This document shows, one piece after another, positions 24,603 to 33,005 of a stretch of 47,583 nucleotides of DNA (position 1 is the stretch's first letter; each line of letters opens with the position of its first letter). A model generated the notes under the pieces. It had not been told where the DNA came from. It saw only the letters and a program-made list of their open reading frames with translations, and did not search any database. This DNA comes from TMED14 sp963925545 (GTDB taxonomy: Bacteria > Bacteroidota > Bacteroidia > Flavobacteriales > Schleiferiaceae): assembly GCA_963925545.1 (NCBI GenBank), contig CAWUSA010000025.1, positions 1 through 47,583 of the forward strand, in the 5' to 3' direction. Made by a program: the position numbers and the translations under genes.

Positions 24603-26840
24603 TTACCGGAACAGGCGAATGCTTCCCTGGCGTTCTTCATACCTATCATAGGGCAGGGCAATCCACAAACGGTAACTGTAAACCCCTTCTGGCAGCGCTT
24701 CACCCGCATAGGTTCCATCCCATGTGGCATTGAGGTCATCGCTCTGGTACACCTCAAGTCCCCATCGATTATAAATGGTCCATCGGATGCCTACGATGCC
24801 CGTTGCTTGCACACCAATGCGATCATTGACAACATCGCCATTGGGCGTGAAAGCATTGGCCACATAAACGTAGTGATCCATTTTTAAATCCAAAGTCAAG
24901 GTCAAGGCATCGCTACAGCCCATGCTGTCTGCAATACTCAAGGTGACGACATAGGCGCCGGGCCTGGGGTAGCTGTTTTCAGGATTAACAAGGGCCGATT
25001 GATTGCCATCACCAAAGTCCCATGACACCGAAGATGTGTCTGATGAATGGTTGCTGAATCCAACCTTCAGTGGGTTGCCGGGGAAAGGCAGGTAACTGAA
25101 GGAGGCAATGGGTGTCGGTGCCACGCCAACCCACATTGAATCCACAGCAATGAACCCGCAGGCATCGGTGACTTCATAGTGGAACCAAGTAGATGTCGAG
25201 GGGCTAACAACCAAAACTGAGTCTTGTGTTTGCGTGCCTAGCCATCGGTACACCATAGGGGCATTGCCACGACGCGCTTGCGCAAGCAAGGTTGTTGAGG
25301 CTCCCGGGCAAATCCAAGCCGTATCGGATTGGGTCACGATGCTATCGTAGGGCAACACAACAATGGTGATGCTGTCATACAACGGATATTGCATGCACTC
25401 ATCCTTCACATAATACCGGTAGGTCGTTGTCGATGTAGGCATGACTGTGATGGTTGGACCACTCAACGTGTCCGTCACCCACCAAGCCTGGGTGCCTCCT
25501 TCACCATTGGAATAGCTACCCAGCAATTGCACAACATCCCCCGGGCAGGATATCGTGTCATTGCCTGACAGCAGGCCAGCCGTGGACGTTGGCAGCACAT
25601 GATCTCGGATCAGGTACTCGACGATTTGTGGCGGATAATCAGCACAAGCAGTTGTTACAGGCTGCATGACAATGCGGATGGTATCCAAGCCTTCCGCCAC
25701 CCCATCGTCGATGGCATAAATAGGGATGGAGTCAGAGGTCACCCCGGGGAGCAAGGTGATGCTTGAAGGTAGCGTTTGGTAGTCCACAGCAGCAATGGCA
25801 TTGCCGTAGTAGTTGAAGGCAATGTCCATGGTGTCGTAGATGGCACCTGCTCGATTAACCACCAAATAGCTGGGATTGCACCCTTCAACTACGACCGAAT
25901 CAGCGAAACTGTTCCCAGAGTTGTAGGATGAATTGAGGCTGATGACTGGCAATTCAAAACTCTTGGCACCAATGAAAACTGAAGAATTTAATGCGCCATC
26001 ACTCACGTCACAAATCATCATTTTAATGGTGTACAGTACGCCGCAATTCACAGCGGCCTTAGCTGTGAATCGATCCGTGTAGCCCTCCATATTGACAATG
26101 GATGTGCCACCAGAATTGCTATTGTAGTATGTGGAGTTGGCCACATAATTAGCGTTGGCTGTGAGGCAATTGCTTGCAGGGTATGACCCTGAAGGGTAGC
26201 CTTGATTTATAGTATTGACCGCTACAGGCGTCGAGGTTCCCGGGATGACAGCCAGGTTGACGGTGTCAATATTGGGTGTGCCATTGCTATTCCACATAGC
26301 AGCACCATTGATGCCTTGACCAATCAAGAAAAACCCAAACACATCATTGAAGGATGAACAGGTGTAGCTGGTGTACTCCTTGGACGCAAAGATGTAATCA
26401 AATTTCACCGAGTCTCCAGGTGAAACAAAGCTAAACTCAATCCCAACTCGGTCATGTTGAGCAGAGGAAGAGCTGCCAATAGCATTCAGTACTGTGGCCA
26501 AATTGGCTGAAGCTGGCAGGGTAGAATTGCTGTACGATCCTGATTGCCCAGGAACCACATCGTAGGCGTTGGTCGTCACCATGACAATGCCACTGTCTAG
26601 ACCAAAAGCGCTATTGTTGATATTGAAGGTTCCAAGCTGGACGGAAGGGGCCTGTGTTTTGGGTAACCCGATGGCATTAATCGGCGAAAAGGCAGCAAGG
26701 TTAGACCCGATCAGGACATTCTGAACCAACCACATGGGGCTTTTCCGCTGACCACTTTGATCGACGGTCATGTTTTGCCCCTGCCCCGAAAAGGGAAGCA
26801 ACAACATGACAACAAATAGGTAGTGTACCAAGCGATCCAT
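24603..26840 (-). CDS. secreted protein with PKD domain and gliding-associated (type B) sorting domain
   Basis: 745-residue probable type IX cargo. Signal peptide about 1-21 (ending SGQGQ). Residues about 40-290 resemble the choice-of-anchor L domain (LGTFNINNSAFGLDSGIVMVT-like start, DYIFASKEY, FNDVFGFFL). About 300-400 looks Calx-beta-like (AIDDGVAEGLDTIRI). Ig-like strands follow, and a PKD domain at about 580-650 contains WDFGDGNQS. The C-terminal 90 residues are the gliding motility-associated domain: VANAFTPNGDVVNDR, WTIYNRWGLEVYQS, WDGTYAGEALPEGVYSY. Cargo with this class of signal is exported through SprA and may stay on the surface. The stop lies four bases from the convergent UbiA-like gene. 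The function of the secreted part is unknown. Confidence 0.9.
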   Translation of the reverse strand: MDRLVHYLFVVMLLLPFSGQGQNMTVDQSGQRKSPMWLVQNVLIGSNLAAFSPINAIGLPKTQAPSVQLGTFNINNSAFGLDSGIVMVTTNAYDVVPGQSGSYSNSTLPASANLATVLNAIGSSSSAQHDRVGIEFSFVSPGDSVKFDYIFASKEYTSYTCSSFNDVFGFFLIGQGINGAAMWNSNGTPNIDTVNLAVIPGTSTPVAVNTINQGYPSGSYPASNCLTANANYVANSTYYNSNSGGTSIVNMEGYTDRFTAKAAVNCGVLYTIKMMICDVSDGALNSSVFIGAKSFELPVISLNSSYNSGNSFADSVVVEGCNPSYLVVNRAGAIYDTMDIAFNYYGNAIAAVDYQTLPSSITLLPGVTSDSIPIYAIDDGVAEGLDTIRIVMQPVTTACADYPPQIVEYLIRDHVLPTSTAGLLSGNDTISCPGDVVQLLGSYSNGEGGTQAWWVTDTLSGPTITVMPTSTTTYRYYVKDECMQYPLYDSITIVVLPYDSIVTQSDTAWICPGASTTLLAQARRGNAPMVYRWLGTQTQDSVLVVSPSTSTWFHYEVTDACGFIAVDSMWVGVAPTPIASFSYLPFPGNPLKVGFSNHSSDTSSVSWDFGDGNQSALVNPENSYPRPGAYVVTLSIADSMGCSDALTLTLDLKMDHYVYVANAFTPNGDVVNDRIGVQATGIVGIRWTIYNRWGLEVYQSDDLNATWDGTYAGEALPEGVYSYRLWIALPYDRYEERQGSIRLFR

Positions 26841-26890
26841 AGCACACGCAAGTTAGTGTAATCCTTCAATCGCTCCTTACCTTCACCGAC

Positions 26891-28273
26891 ATGAAAACCT
26901 ACATCGATAAACACAAGCAACGATTCCTAGACGAACTCATGACATTGCTGCGCATGCCTAGCATCAGTGCAGATTCTGCTTACCAAGAAGACGTGCTAAA
27001 AACTGCCGATGCGGTGGCAGCATTTCTCACAGCTGCCGGCGCAAACAATGTAGACGTTTGTGAAACCCCTGGCTACCCCGTGGTTTACGGAGACTACCAT
27101 GTAGATAATGCCTTGCCGACTGTGCTGGTCTATGGCCATTACGATGTGCAGCCTGCTGACCCCCTTGACCTATGGGACAGCGAGCCATTCAACCCTGTGG
27201 TCAAAGTGACTGACATCCACCCTGACGGGGCGGTGTTTGCCCGTGGAGCCTGCGATGACAAGGGACAGTTCTTCATGCATCTTAAAGCTTTTGAAGCCAT
27301 GGTTGCAACAGACAACACACCCTGCAACATGAAATTCATGATTGAAGGTGAAGAGGAAGTTGGGTCAAGCAATCTGGCCTGGTTTGTTCAGCAAAACCAT
27401 CAACGCCTGTCCTGTGACGTGGTTGTCATCTCCGACACCGGCATGATTGCTCCTGGCGTACCAAGCATCACCACAGGGCTTCGTGGCTTGAGCTATGTGG
27501 AAGTAGAAGTTACTGGTCCCAACAGGGATCTGCATTCTGGCCTGTATGGTGGCGCTGTAGCCAACCCAATCAATGCCCTAGCAGACATGATTTCACAACT
27601 GCATGACAAGGATCGACAGGTGACCATTCCCGGCTTCTATGACCGGGTAGAAACCATGCTGCAAAAGGAGCGGGACCGATTGGCAAAGGCCCCATTCACC
27701 CTTGACGCATACAAGCAAAGCCTTGATCTCAATGGCATTCAAGGTGAAAAGAGCTACAGTACCATGGAGCGAACCGGCATTCGACCAGCTCTAGATGTCA
27801 ACGGCATTTGGGGTGGTTACACCGGTGAGGGCGCAAAAACTGTCATTGCAAGCAAGGCCTATGCGAAAATCTCCATGCGATTGGTCGGAGAGCAAGACCA
27901 CGAAGCCATCACCAAGGCATTCACTGCCTATTTCATGTCACTCGCGCCAGAAGGCGTCAAGGTGAAAGTCAGCCCATTTCATGGTGGGCAGCCCTATGTC
28001 TGCCCCACAGACCACCCGGGCTACTTGGCAGCTGAAAAAGCACTGAAGGTGGTTTACGGCATAGATGCTTTACCCGTACGAAGTGGGGGCAGTATTCCCA
28101 TTGTGGCGCTTTTTGAAGCTGAATTAGGCGTGAAAAGCATCTTGCTTGGTTTTGGTTTAGATTCTGATGCCATCCATTCGCCCAACGAGCATTACGGACT
28201 GAGAAATTTCTATGATGGCATCCGTACCATCCCCCTGTTTTATCAATTCTACGCTGAAGGAGCTAAAAGCTGA
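26891..28273 (+). CDS. M20 family dipeptidase / metallopeptidase
   Basis: 460-residue zinc aminoacyl-peptidase of the CNDP/M20 type. Metal ligands and catalytic residues are visible: His83 and Asp85 in YGHYDVQPAD, bridging Asp in RGACDDKGQ (about 122-123), the Glu-Glu pair at 155-156 in EGEEEVGSS, Asp in SDTGM near 178-180 and the C-terminal His in SPNEHYGLRNF. An inserted lid domain spans about 200-370. There is no signal peptide, so it is cytoplasmic. It probably splits dipeptides, but some relatives act on other acylated amino acids. The stop and the tag start share TGATG. Confidence 0.92.
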   Translation: MKTYIDKHKQRFLDELMTLLRMPSISADSAYQEDVLKTADAVAAFLTAAGANNVDVCETPGYPVVYGDYHVDNALPTVLVYGHYDVQPADPLDLWDSEPFNPVVKVTDIHPDGAVFARGACDDKGQFFMHLKAFEAMVATDNTPCNMKFMIEGEEEVGSSNLAWFVQQNHQRLSCDVVVISDTGMIAPGVPSITTGLRGLSYVEVEVTGPNRDLHSGLYGGAVANPINALADMISQLHDKDRQVTIPGFYDRVETMLQKERDRLAKAPFTLDAYKQSLDLNGIQGEKSYSTMERTGIRPALDVNGIWGGYTGEGAKTVIASKAYAKISMRLVGEQDHEAITKAFTAYFMSLAPEGVKVKVSPFHGGQPYVCPTDHPGYLAAEKALKVVYGIDALPVRSGGSIPIVALFEAELGVKSILLGFGLDSDAIHSPNEHYGLRNFYDGIRTIPLFYQFYAEGAKS

Positions 28274-28854
28274 TGGGCGATCTACGTTGCGCCTGGTGCC
28301 TTTCAAGTGATGACTACCAACAATACCACGACAATGAGTGGGGCTTGCCCCTGAGGGATAATCAACGCATGTTTGAATTCTTGATTCTGGAAACCTTTCA
28401 AGCTGGTTTGAATTGGCTAATGATTCTTCGCAAGCGCGAAGCTTTCAGGGAAGTCTTTTTGAACTTTGATCCCCATCGAGTTGCGCTGATGACAGCAGAC
28501 GATGTGGAACGGCTGGCTCAAGACAAACGCATCGTGAGGAACCGCCAAAAAATTCGTGCTGCCATTGCCAATGCACAGGCAACTTTAAGGCTTGAAGCAA
28601 AGGGAATCGGCCTCTCCGACTATTTCTGGCAATGGGTTGATCATGTGGCAGTGGACAATCAGGGGACGATGCAAACCACATCTGACCTATCAGATGCCAT
28701 TGCGAAGGACTTGAAGTCCCTGGGGTTTAAATTTGTTGGAAGCACCACCATTTATGCCCATTTGCAAGCGACGGGAATCATCAATGATCACCAAGTCACC
28801 TGCCCTGCCTATTCGGTAGCCCAATCTTTGGCTTCCCCGTCACAAAATCCTTGA
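28273..28854 (+). CDS. tag: DNA-3-methyladenine glycosylase I
   Basis: 193-residue base-excision repair enzyme removing 3-methyladenine from DNA. The zinc site is complete: Cys6 in RCAWC and His19 in YHDNEWG at the N-terminus, and His and Cys in DHQVTCPAY at the C-terminus. The conserved LETFQAGLNWLMILRKREAFREVF helix region carries the Glu and Trp of the base pocket, followed by NRQKIRAAIANA of the HhH-like element. It is translationally linked to the M20 peptidase gene. Its last 59 bases overlap the end of tsaB on the other strand. Confidence 0.95.
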   Translation: MGDLRCAWCLSSDDYQQYHDNEWGLPLRDNQRMFEFLILETFQAGLNWLMILRKREAFREVFLNFDPHRVALMTADDVERLAQDKRIVRNRQKIRAAIANAQATLRLEAKGIGLSDYFWQWVDHVAVDNQGTMQTTSDLSDAIAKDLKSLGFKFVGSTTIYAHLQATGIINDHQVTCPAYSVAQSLASPSQNP

Positions 28855-29494
28855 TGTAGTTAGGTTCCAAGCTGTGGATATCTTCAAATGCCTGTTGTTT
28901 CCAAGACATCAATGCCGGTTGCAACAAATCTTTTGCATGGGGCTGTTTCAACGATCCAGCCTGGAGGTTTGGCAACAGATCCAAGCATTTATCCACACCA
29001 TTACCCACGCCCAGCCAGGTTATCTCAGCGGGCAGTTCACCCCCTTCAATCACGATGGCCTCATCGTTAGTGAGACGCTGGCCTAGTTGATCAAATTGTG
29101 CGCCATAGACCTCCATTCTCCGGGCATCCATGGCGGCCCAAATCCCTTGAAACCCTCCATCAGAAGCTGCTTTCAATGCGCCCATGGCAAGGCATTGCAG
29201 GGTACTCACAGCCATCAAGGGTATGTCAAGAGCATAGGCCAGTCCTTTTGCTGAACTCATGCCAATGCGCAAGCCCGTGTAGGATCCAGGTCCATTGCTG
29301 ATGACAATGCCATCCAGTTGATCAAAGGCATGATGGGACATTGCCTCTTGGATTAGCACATGCAGCTGTTCTGCATGTATGTAGGATCCAGGGTCTATCG
29401 CATCGGCAGATGCAACAATTTGATCCCCCTCGCTCAAGGCAATCGAGCACTGCTGGTTTGAACTGTCAATGAGAAGCAGCAGGGGCTTTGTCAT
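28796..29494 (-). CDS. tsaB: tRNA threonylcarbamoyladenosine biosynthesis protein TsaB
   Basis: 232-residue ASKHA-fold protein that pairs with TsaD and TsaE to make t6A37 on ANN-decoding tRNAs. It has an N-terminal LLIDSSNQQCSIAL strand, HAEQLHVLI near 41-49, and the hallmark GPGSYTGLRIGMSSAKGLAYAL (about 69-90). The C-terminal part (EPNYIKDFVTGKPK) is typical of Bacteroidota TsaB. It ends 59 bases inside the convergent tag gene. It starts two bases after the stop of the HlyD-type adaptor gene, so it is the last gene of the long minus-strand run. Confidence 0.93.
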   Translation of the reverse strand: MTKPLLLLIDSSNQQCSIALSEGDQIVASADAIDPGSYIHAEQLHVLIQEAMSHHAFDQLDGIVISNGPGSYTGLRIGMSSAKGLAYALDIPLMAVSTLQCLAMGALKAASDGGFQGIWAAMDARRMEVYGAQFDQLGQRLTNDEAIVIEGGELPAEITWLGVGNGVDKCLDLLPNLQAGSLKQPHAKDLLQPALMSWKQQAFEDIHSLEPNYIKDFVTGKPKIGLPNRQGR

Positions 29495-29496
29495 TC

Positions 29497-30732
29497 TCAG
29501 TCCTCTTTGCCGTCTTCACCGTCAGGCTTGATTTCAACAGATTTGCCTTCTTCCAGTTTTCGTGACAAGGCATCGAATGGGCCTTGAATCACAGCCATGC
29601 CACTGTCAATTCCAGAGAGAATCTGGATGTAACGCTCATCTTGAATACCTGTGGTCACAATCACCAAGTGTGCTTTGTCTTTGTCGATGGTGAACACCAC
29701 CTCATTGCTTTGATTCTCATCAGCACTATCGGGCCTTGTGGTAACTGCTTCAATGGGCACTGCCCATACATTGTTGGCCTTTTTGGTCCGGATATCCACC
29801 GTGGCGGTCATGCCTGAGCGCAAGGGCTGTAACTGTGATTCGCTCACCAAATCAGCATAGCTTTCTGGCAAGACGCGAATCTTGACTTGGAAATTGGTGA
29901 CTTGATTGACTGACATCAGATTACCAGCTGCTGCATGGCTGATTTCTGTCACCACAGCCTTGAACTCGTGACCAAGAAAGGCATCCACACGAACCGTTGC
30001 TGTGTCATGCATGTGCAAACGCACAATGTCATTCTCATTGACATCAACCAGAACCTCCATCGAAGACAAGCGTGCCACATTCATCAGCTGCGTGCCCGCC
30101 ATTTGAGCTGTGCCAACCACTCGCTCACCACGTTCAACCACCAAGCCGGTGACGGTGCCGTCAATGGGCGCTGTAATGATGGTTCGTTTGAGGTTATCTC
30201 TGGCTTCGTTCAAGCCATTGATAGCAGAAGCATACTGGTATTTAGCCGATTCTACTGAAAGCTCTGCAACGCGGTACATGCGCTGAGCAGATTCCCATTC
30301 TGACTCAGCTATCACAGCCTTGTCATGCAAGATTTGACTGCGCAAGTAACTGGATTTTGCCTCAAGGTATTGTGCCTCTGATTGCGCCACGGACGATTTA
30401 GCTACATTCACCGAAGCCGTAGCCCGGCCCATCATAGACTGGTAGATGTCTGGGTTGATGCGCAACAACAGATCCCCCTTGCTGACTACCTGACCCTCAT
30501 GCACAGCCAATTCAATGATTTCGCCGCTGACTTCAGGGCTGATTGCTACCTCTTCCTCCGGCTGGATACGCCCAGAGGCATTCACGGTTTCCACGATGTG
30601 GCGTTGAGTTACCTCAAAAGTTGTCACTTCAAGTGACTCCCCTTTAGATCCCCACCAGCCGGCAGCCTTTCCTCCAATCCCTACTGCGAGCAATGCAACA
30701 ACAGATGAAATTATGATAGTTTTCTTGGTCAT
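29497..30732 (-). CDS. HlyD/MacA-type periplasmic adaptor of an efflux system
   Basis: 411-residue membrane-fusion protein anchored by one N-terminal helix (about 6-25). The barrel-sandwich (lipoyl-like) halves are seen at about 60-95 (SPEVSGEIIELAVHEGQVVSKGDLLLRI) and about 185-210 (APIDGTVTGLVVERGERV), separated by a coiled-coil hairpin (about 100-180). A beta-barrel and membrane-proximal domain follow, with LRSGMTATVDIRT. The tail is Lys/Glu/Asp-rich. It joins an inner-membrane permease to TolC. No permease gene is in the window, so the partner, probably a MacB-type ABC transporter, must lie elsewhere. It follows tolC after nine bases. Confidence 0.9.
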   Translation of the reverse strand: MTKKTIIISSVVALLAVGIGGKAAGWWGSKGESLEVTTFEVTQRHIVETVNASGRIQPEEEVAISPEVSGEIIELAVHEGQVVSKGDLLLRINPDIYQSMMGRATASVNVAKSSVAQSEAQYLEAKSSYLRSQILHDKAVIAESEWESAQRMYRVAELSVESAKYQYASAINGLNEARDNLKRTIITAPIDGTVTGLVVERGERVVGTAQMAGTQLMNVARLSSMEVLVDVNENDIVRLHMHDTATVRVDAFLGHEFKAVVTEISHAAAGNLMSVNQVTNFQVKIRVLPESYADLVSESQLQPLRSGMTATVDIRTKKANNVWAVPIEAVTTRPDSADENQSNEVVFTIDKDKAHLVIVTTGIQDERYIQILSGIDSGMAVIQGPFDALSRKLEEGKSVEIKPDGEDGKED

Positions 30733-30741
30733 AGCGGTAAC

Positions 30742-32193
30742 TTAAAATTGGCGTTGATCCGCAGCATGGTACTGCGGAGGGTTGGCGTAAAATGTCAAGA
30801 TGTAGTTCTTGAATATGGCGTCATATTTGGATCGAATGGCCTCACTTGAGGCAGCATAATAGCTGTCTTGAATTCGGGCATAATCCAAGGCATTCATGAT
30901 GCCCTCTTCTCGGCGAATCTGTGCATCATCCAAAGATCGCTTGGCTGCCACCAAAGCTGCCTTTGCTGCCTCGTGGTTCTTCCACGCAGATTGTGCATCA
31001 TGGTGCGCGCGCTCAATCACTTGTCGGTAGCTGTCCTCCTCTTGCATCAATTGTAAGGCGGCATTGTCGTGCTGCACTTGTGCACGCTGAATGCTATTGG
31101 CTATTTGGAATCCACTGAAAACAGGAATGGACAGATTGAACCCCACAAATTGCCTGCGGTTGTTGTTGAATTGATCCTGAAGATTCACGGCAGTAAATGT
31201 TGGAATCTGATACGATGTCATCACAGGGATTTGGTTCCCCTGTGGGCTGATGAAGTACCCAATTTCTCCCACAGCGCTTGTGCTACCGGTTTGCTTGAGG
31301 GCTCTATCTGAATAGCTGGTGCTCATTTGGCCGCTCATGCTCAGGCGGGGTAACCTGCCAGCTTTTGCCACTTTCACAGCTAACTCACTGGACTCCACCT
31401 GAAGGGTGGCCATTTGGATGCTTGGCTGTTTGCCATTAGATGCCGCATAAAGGACGGTTGGTTGAATCGCCAGTTCTGCTGTTGGCTTGTCATTGATGCC
31501 CAGCAAGGTGCCGTCAATAGAAAAATCTTCATTCATTCCCATGGTTTGAGACAGGGATAAATGTGCCAAGCTCCTTTGTGCCATGGCGGCAACCACCCTT
31601 TGAATATCTCTGGCCAATTGGGATTTGGCTTGCAACAATTCTGACAGCGAAATTGCTCCAGCATCATGCATCGTTTGGGTTCGTTGAAGTTGTTTTCCCG
31701 ACAGGGTTTCTTGCCCCATTGCAATGCGCTCTGCCTCTATGGCAACTAGCAAGGTCAGGTATTGCGATGCCGTATTCAAGACGACCAACTGAGCGGCATT
31801 GTCAACTTGCAACATGGCCACTGCAGCATTCACTTTAGCTTGTCGCCAACGATTCAGATTCTGTCCGCCATCAAAGACATTCAAACTCATCCCCAATGAG
31901 CCCGAGGCGGTGCCCAGGGTATTGGTTTGAATCTGATTGGTCACGGGATCAACAACCAAACCTGCATTCCAACCATTGCCTGCACCAAGATTAACTTGAG
32001 GCAACATGCTGCCCATGCTTGCCTGCACATCGCCATAGCTGGCGCGAAGGTTGTTGTTGCTTTGCTTGAGAGAATAGCTGTAGGCCAATGCCTTGTCTAT
32101 GCAAGCAGAGAGATCCAGAGTAGTCAGGGTGGGCTGAGCCTTCATGCCCGTTAGGCTCATGACGGCGAGGCCAATGATGGCTGTACATTTCAT
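30742..32193 (-). CDS. TolC family outer-membrane efflux protein
   Basis: 483-residue outer-membrane channel. Signal peptide about 1-19 (ending GMKAQ). Two repeats of the outer membrane efflux protein fold follow, about 25-210 and 240-470, rich in long Ala/Gln/Ser helices. The repeat signature LDLSACIDKALAYSYSLKQSNNNLRAS opens the first. The strand VGFNLSIPVFSGFQIANSIQRAQ is typical of the second, and GIMNALDYARIQDSYYAASSEAIRSKYD of the last helix. It forms the exit duct with the adaptor encoded next. The start is 24 bases from the stop of the small CAMC protein. Confidence 0.92.
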   Translation of the reverse strand: MKCTAIIGLAVMSLTGMKAQPTLTTLDLSACIDKALAYSYSLKQSNNNLRASYGDVQASMGSMLPQVNLGAGNGWNAGLVVDPVTNQIQTNTLGTASGSLGMSLNVFDGGQNLNRWRQAKVNAAVAMLQVDNAAQLVVLNTASQYLTLLVAIEAERIAMGQETLSGKQLQRTQTMHDAGAISLSELLQAKSQLARDIQRVVAAMAQRSLAHLSLSQTMGMNEDFSIDGTLLGINDKPTAELAIQPTVLYAASNGKQPSIQMATLQVESSELAVKVAKAGRLPRLSMSGQMSTSYSDRALKQTGSTSAVGEIGYFISPQGNQIPVMTSYQIPTFTAVNLQDQFNNNRRQFVGFNLSIPVFSGFQIANSIQRAQVQHDNAALQLMQEEDSYRQVIERAHHDAQSAWKNHEAAKAALVAAKRSLDDAQIRREEGIMNALDYARIQDSYYAASSEAIRSKYDAIFKNYILTFYANPPQYHAADQRQF

Positions 32194-32217
32194 GCCCGCA
32201 AGTTCGCAATAACCATG

Positions 32218-32448
32218 CTAATCTTTTGCCTGGCGCTTTTTATTGTGGCGGTACCACAAAATAGCAATGACTGCAAGCGTTACATAGGGGAATGCCATCA
32301 GGTACAAAATGCCCACATTCAAGCCATCTGCGATGGTTTCGCCTTCTTTTTGCGCGGCTTCAGCAGAGGCTTTGCACATGGCACATTGGGCAAAACTTTG
32401 TATCTGTCCGACAAGCAGAATCAAACAAACAAGTGCCCTTGACCTCAT
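32218..32448 (-). CDS. small CAMC-motif membrane protein in oxidase-assembly cluster
   Basis: 76-residue protein. A signal-like or first membrane segment (about 4-20, ending SFAQ) is followed directly by C22-A-M-C25. A short polar helix (about 26-46) and a second hydrophobic segment (about 48-68, GILYLMAFPYVTLAVIAILWY) come next, with a basic tail. The start at 32448 is chosen over the open-frame Met at 32529 because it overlaps the DUF420 stop as ATGA and gives a clean signal sequence. Similar CAMC proteins occur after DUF420/SCO genes in other Flavobacteriia. The CxxC pair just outside the membrane could bind heme or copper or do thiol chemistry. The family has no settled function that I know. 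Confidence 0.75.
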   Translation of the reverse strand: MRSRALVCLILLVGQIQSFAQCAMCKASAEAAQKEGETIADGLNVGILYLMAFPYVTLAVIAILWYRHNKKRQAKD

Positions 32449-32999
32449 GCTATGGGGTAATAGGGCGCCATGAATACGTAAACCAAAACACCTGTGATGG
32501 ATACATAGAGCCAGATTGGAAAGGTCCACTTAACCAAGCGCTTGTGTAATGTCAGTCGATTTGTGATTGCAGAGTAGATAGTGAACATGGCCAATGGCAA
32601 GACAAAAACTGACAAAACAATGTGCGTCACCAGAATGAAAAAATACATGTAACGCAATGTGCCTTCTCCGCCATAATGGAAATCTGGATTGGACAAATGG
32701 GACAAGACATAGCTCAGCAAGAAAACGGCAGACAAGGTGAAGGCAGAAAGGTTGGCCAAACGGTGAATTGCCACATTCTTGGATTTAATCATCCCAAAGG
32801 CTATCAAGAGCAAAACAGTTGTGGATCCGTTCAACACGGCATGGAAAAATGGCAAGCTTCTGAAATTGTTGTGACCCCATTGGATTTTCCATGTTTCAGG
32901 CATCAAAAACAAGGCAGCTACTGCCAGTGGAACAGCAATGGACAAGCCAGTGATGAGTGGCACCATGAATCGATCGTTGGGATGGGTTGTTTTCTGCAT
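32445..32999 (-). CDS. DUF420 membrane protein (CtaM/YozB-like)
   Basis: 184-residue integral membrane protein with five hydrophobic segments (about 13-33, 49-66, 80-98, 112-135 and 155-175). Family histidines lie in FFHAVLNGS, IHRLAN, LSHL and VTHIVLS, consistent with heme- or metal-binding sites within the bilayer. The Firmicute relative CtaM is required for an aa3-type oxidase, so a role in cytochrome oxidase assembly is likely and fits the neighbours SCO and subunits III/IV. It follows the SCO gene after six bases and overlaps the CAMC gene by four. Confidence 0.9.
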   Translation of the reverse strand: MQKTTHPNDRFMVPLITGLSIAVPLAVAALFLMPETWKIQWGHNNFRSLPFFHAVLNGSTTVLLLIAFGMIKSKNVAIHRLANLSAFTLSAVFLLSYVLSHLSNPDFHYGGEGTLRYMYFFILVTHIVLSVFVLPLAMFTIYSAITNRLTLHKRLVKWTFPIWLYVSITGVLVYVFMAPYYPIA

Positions 33000-33005
33000 G
33001 GCAGA

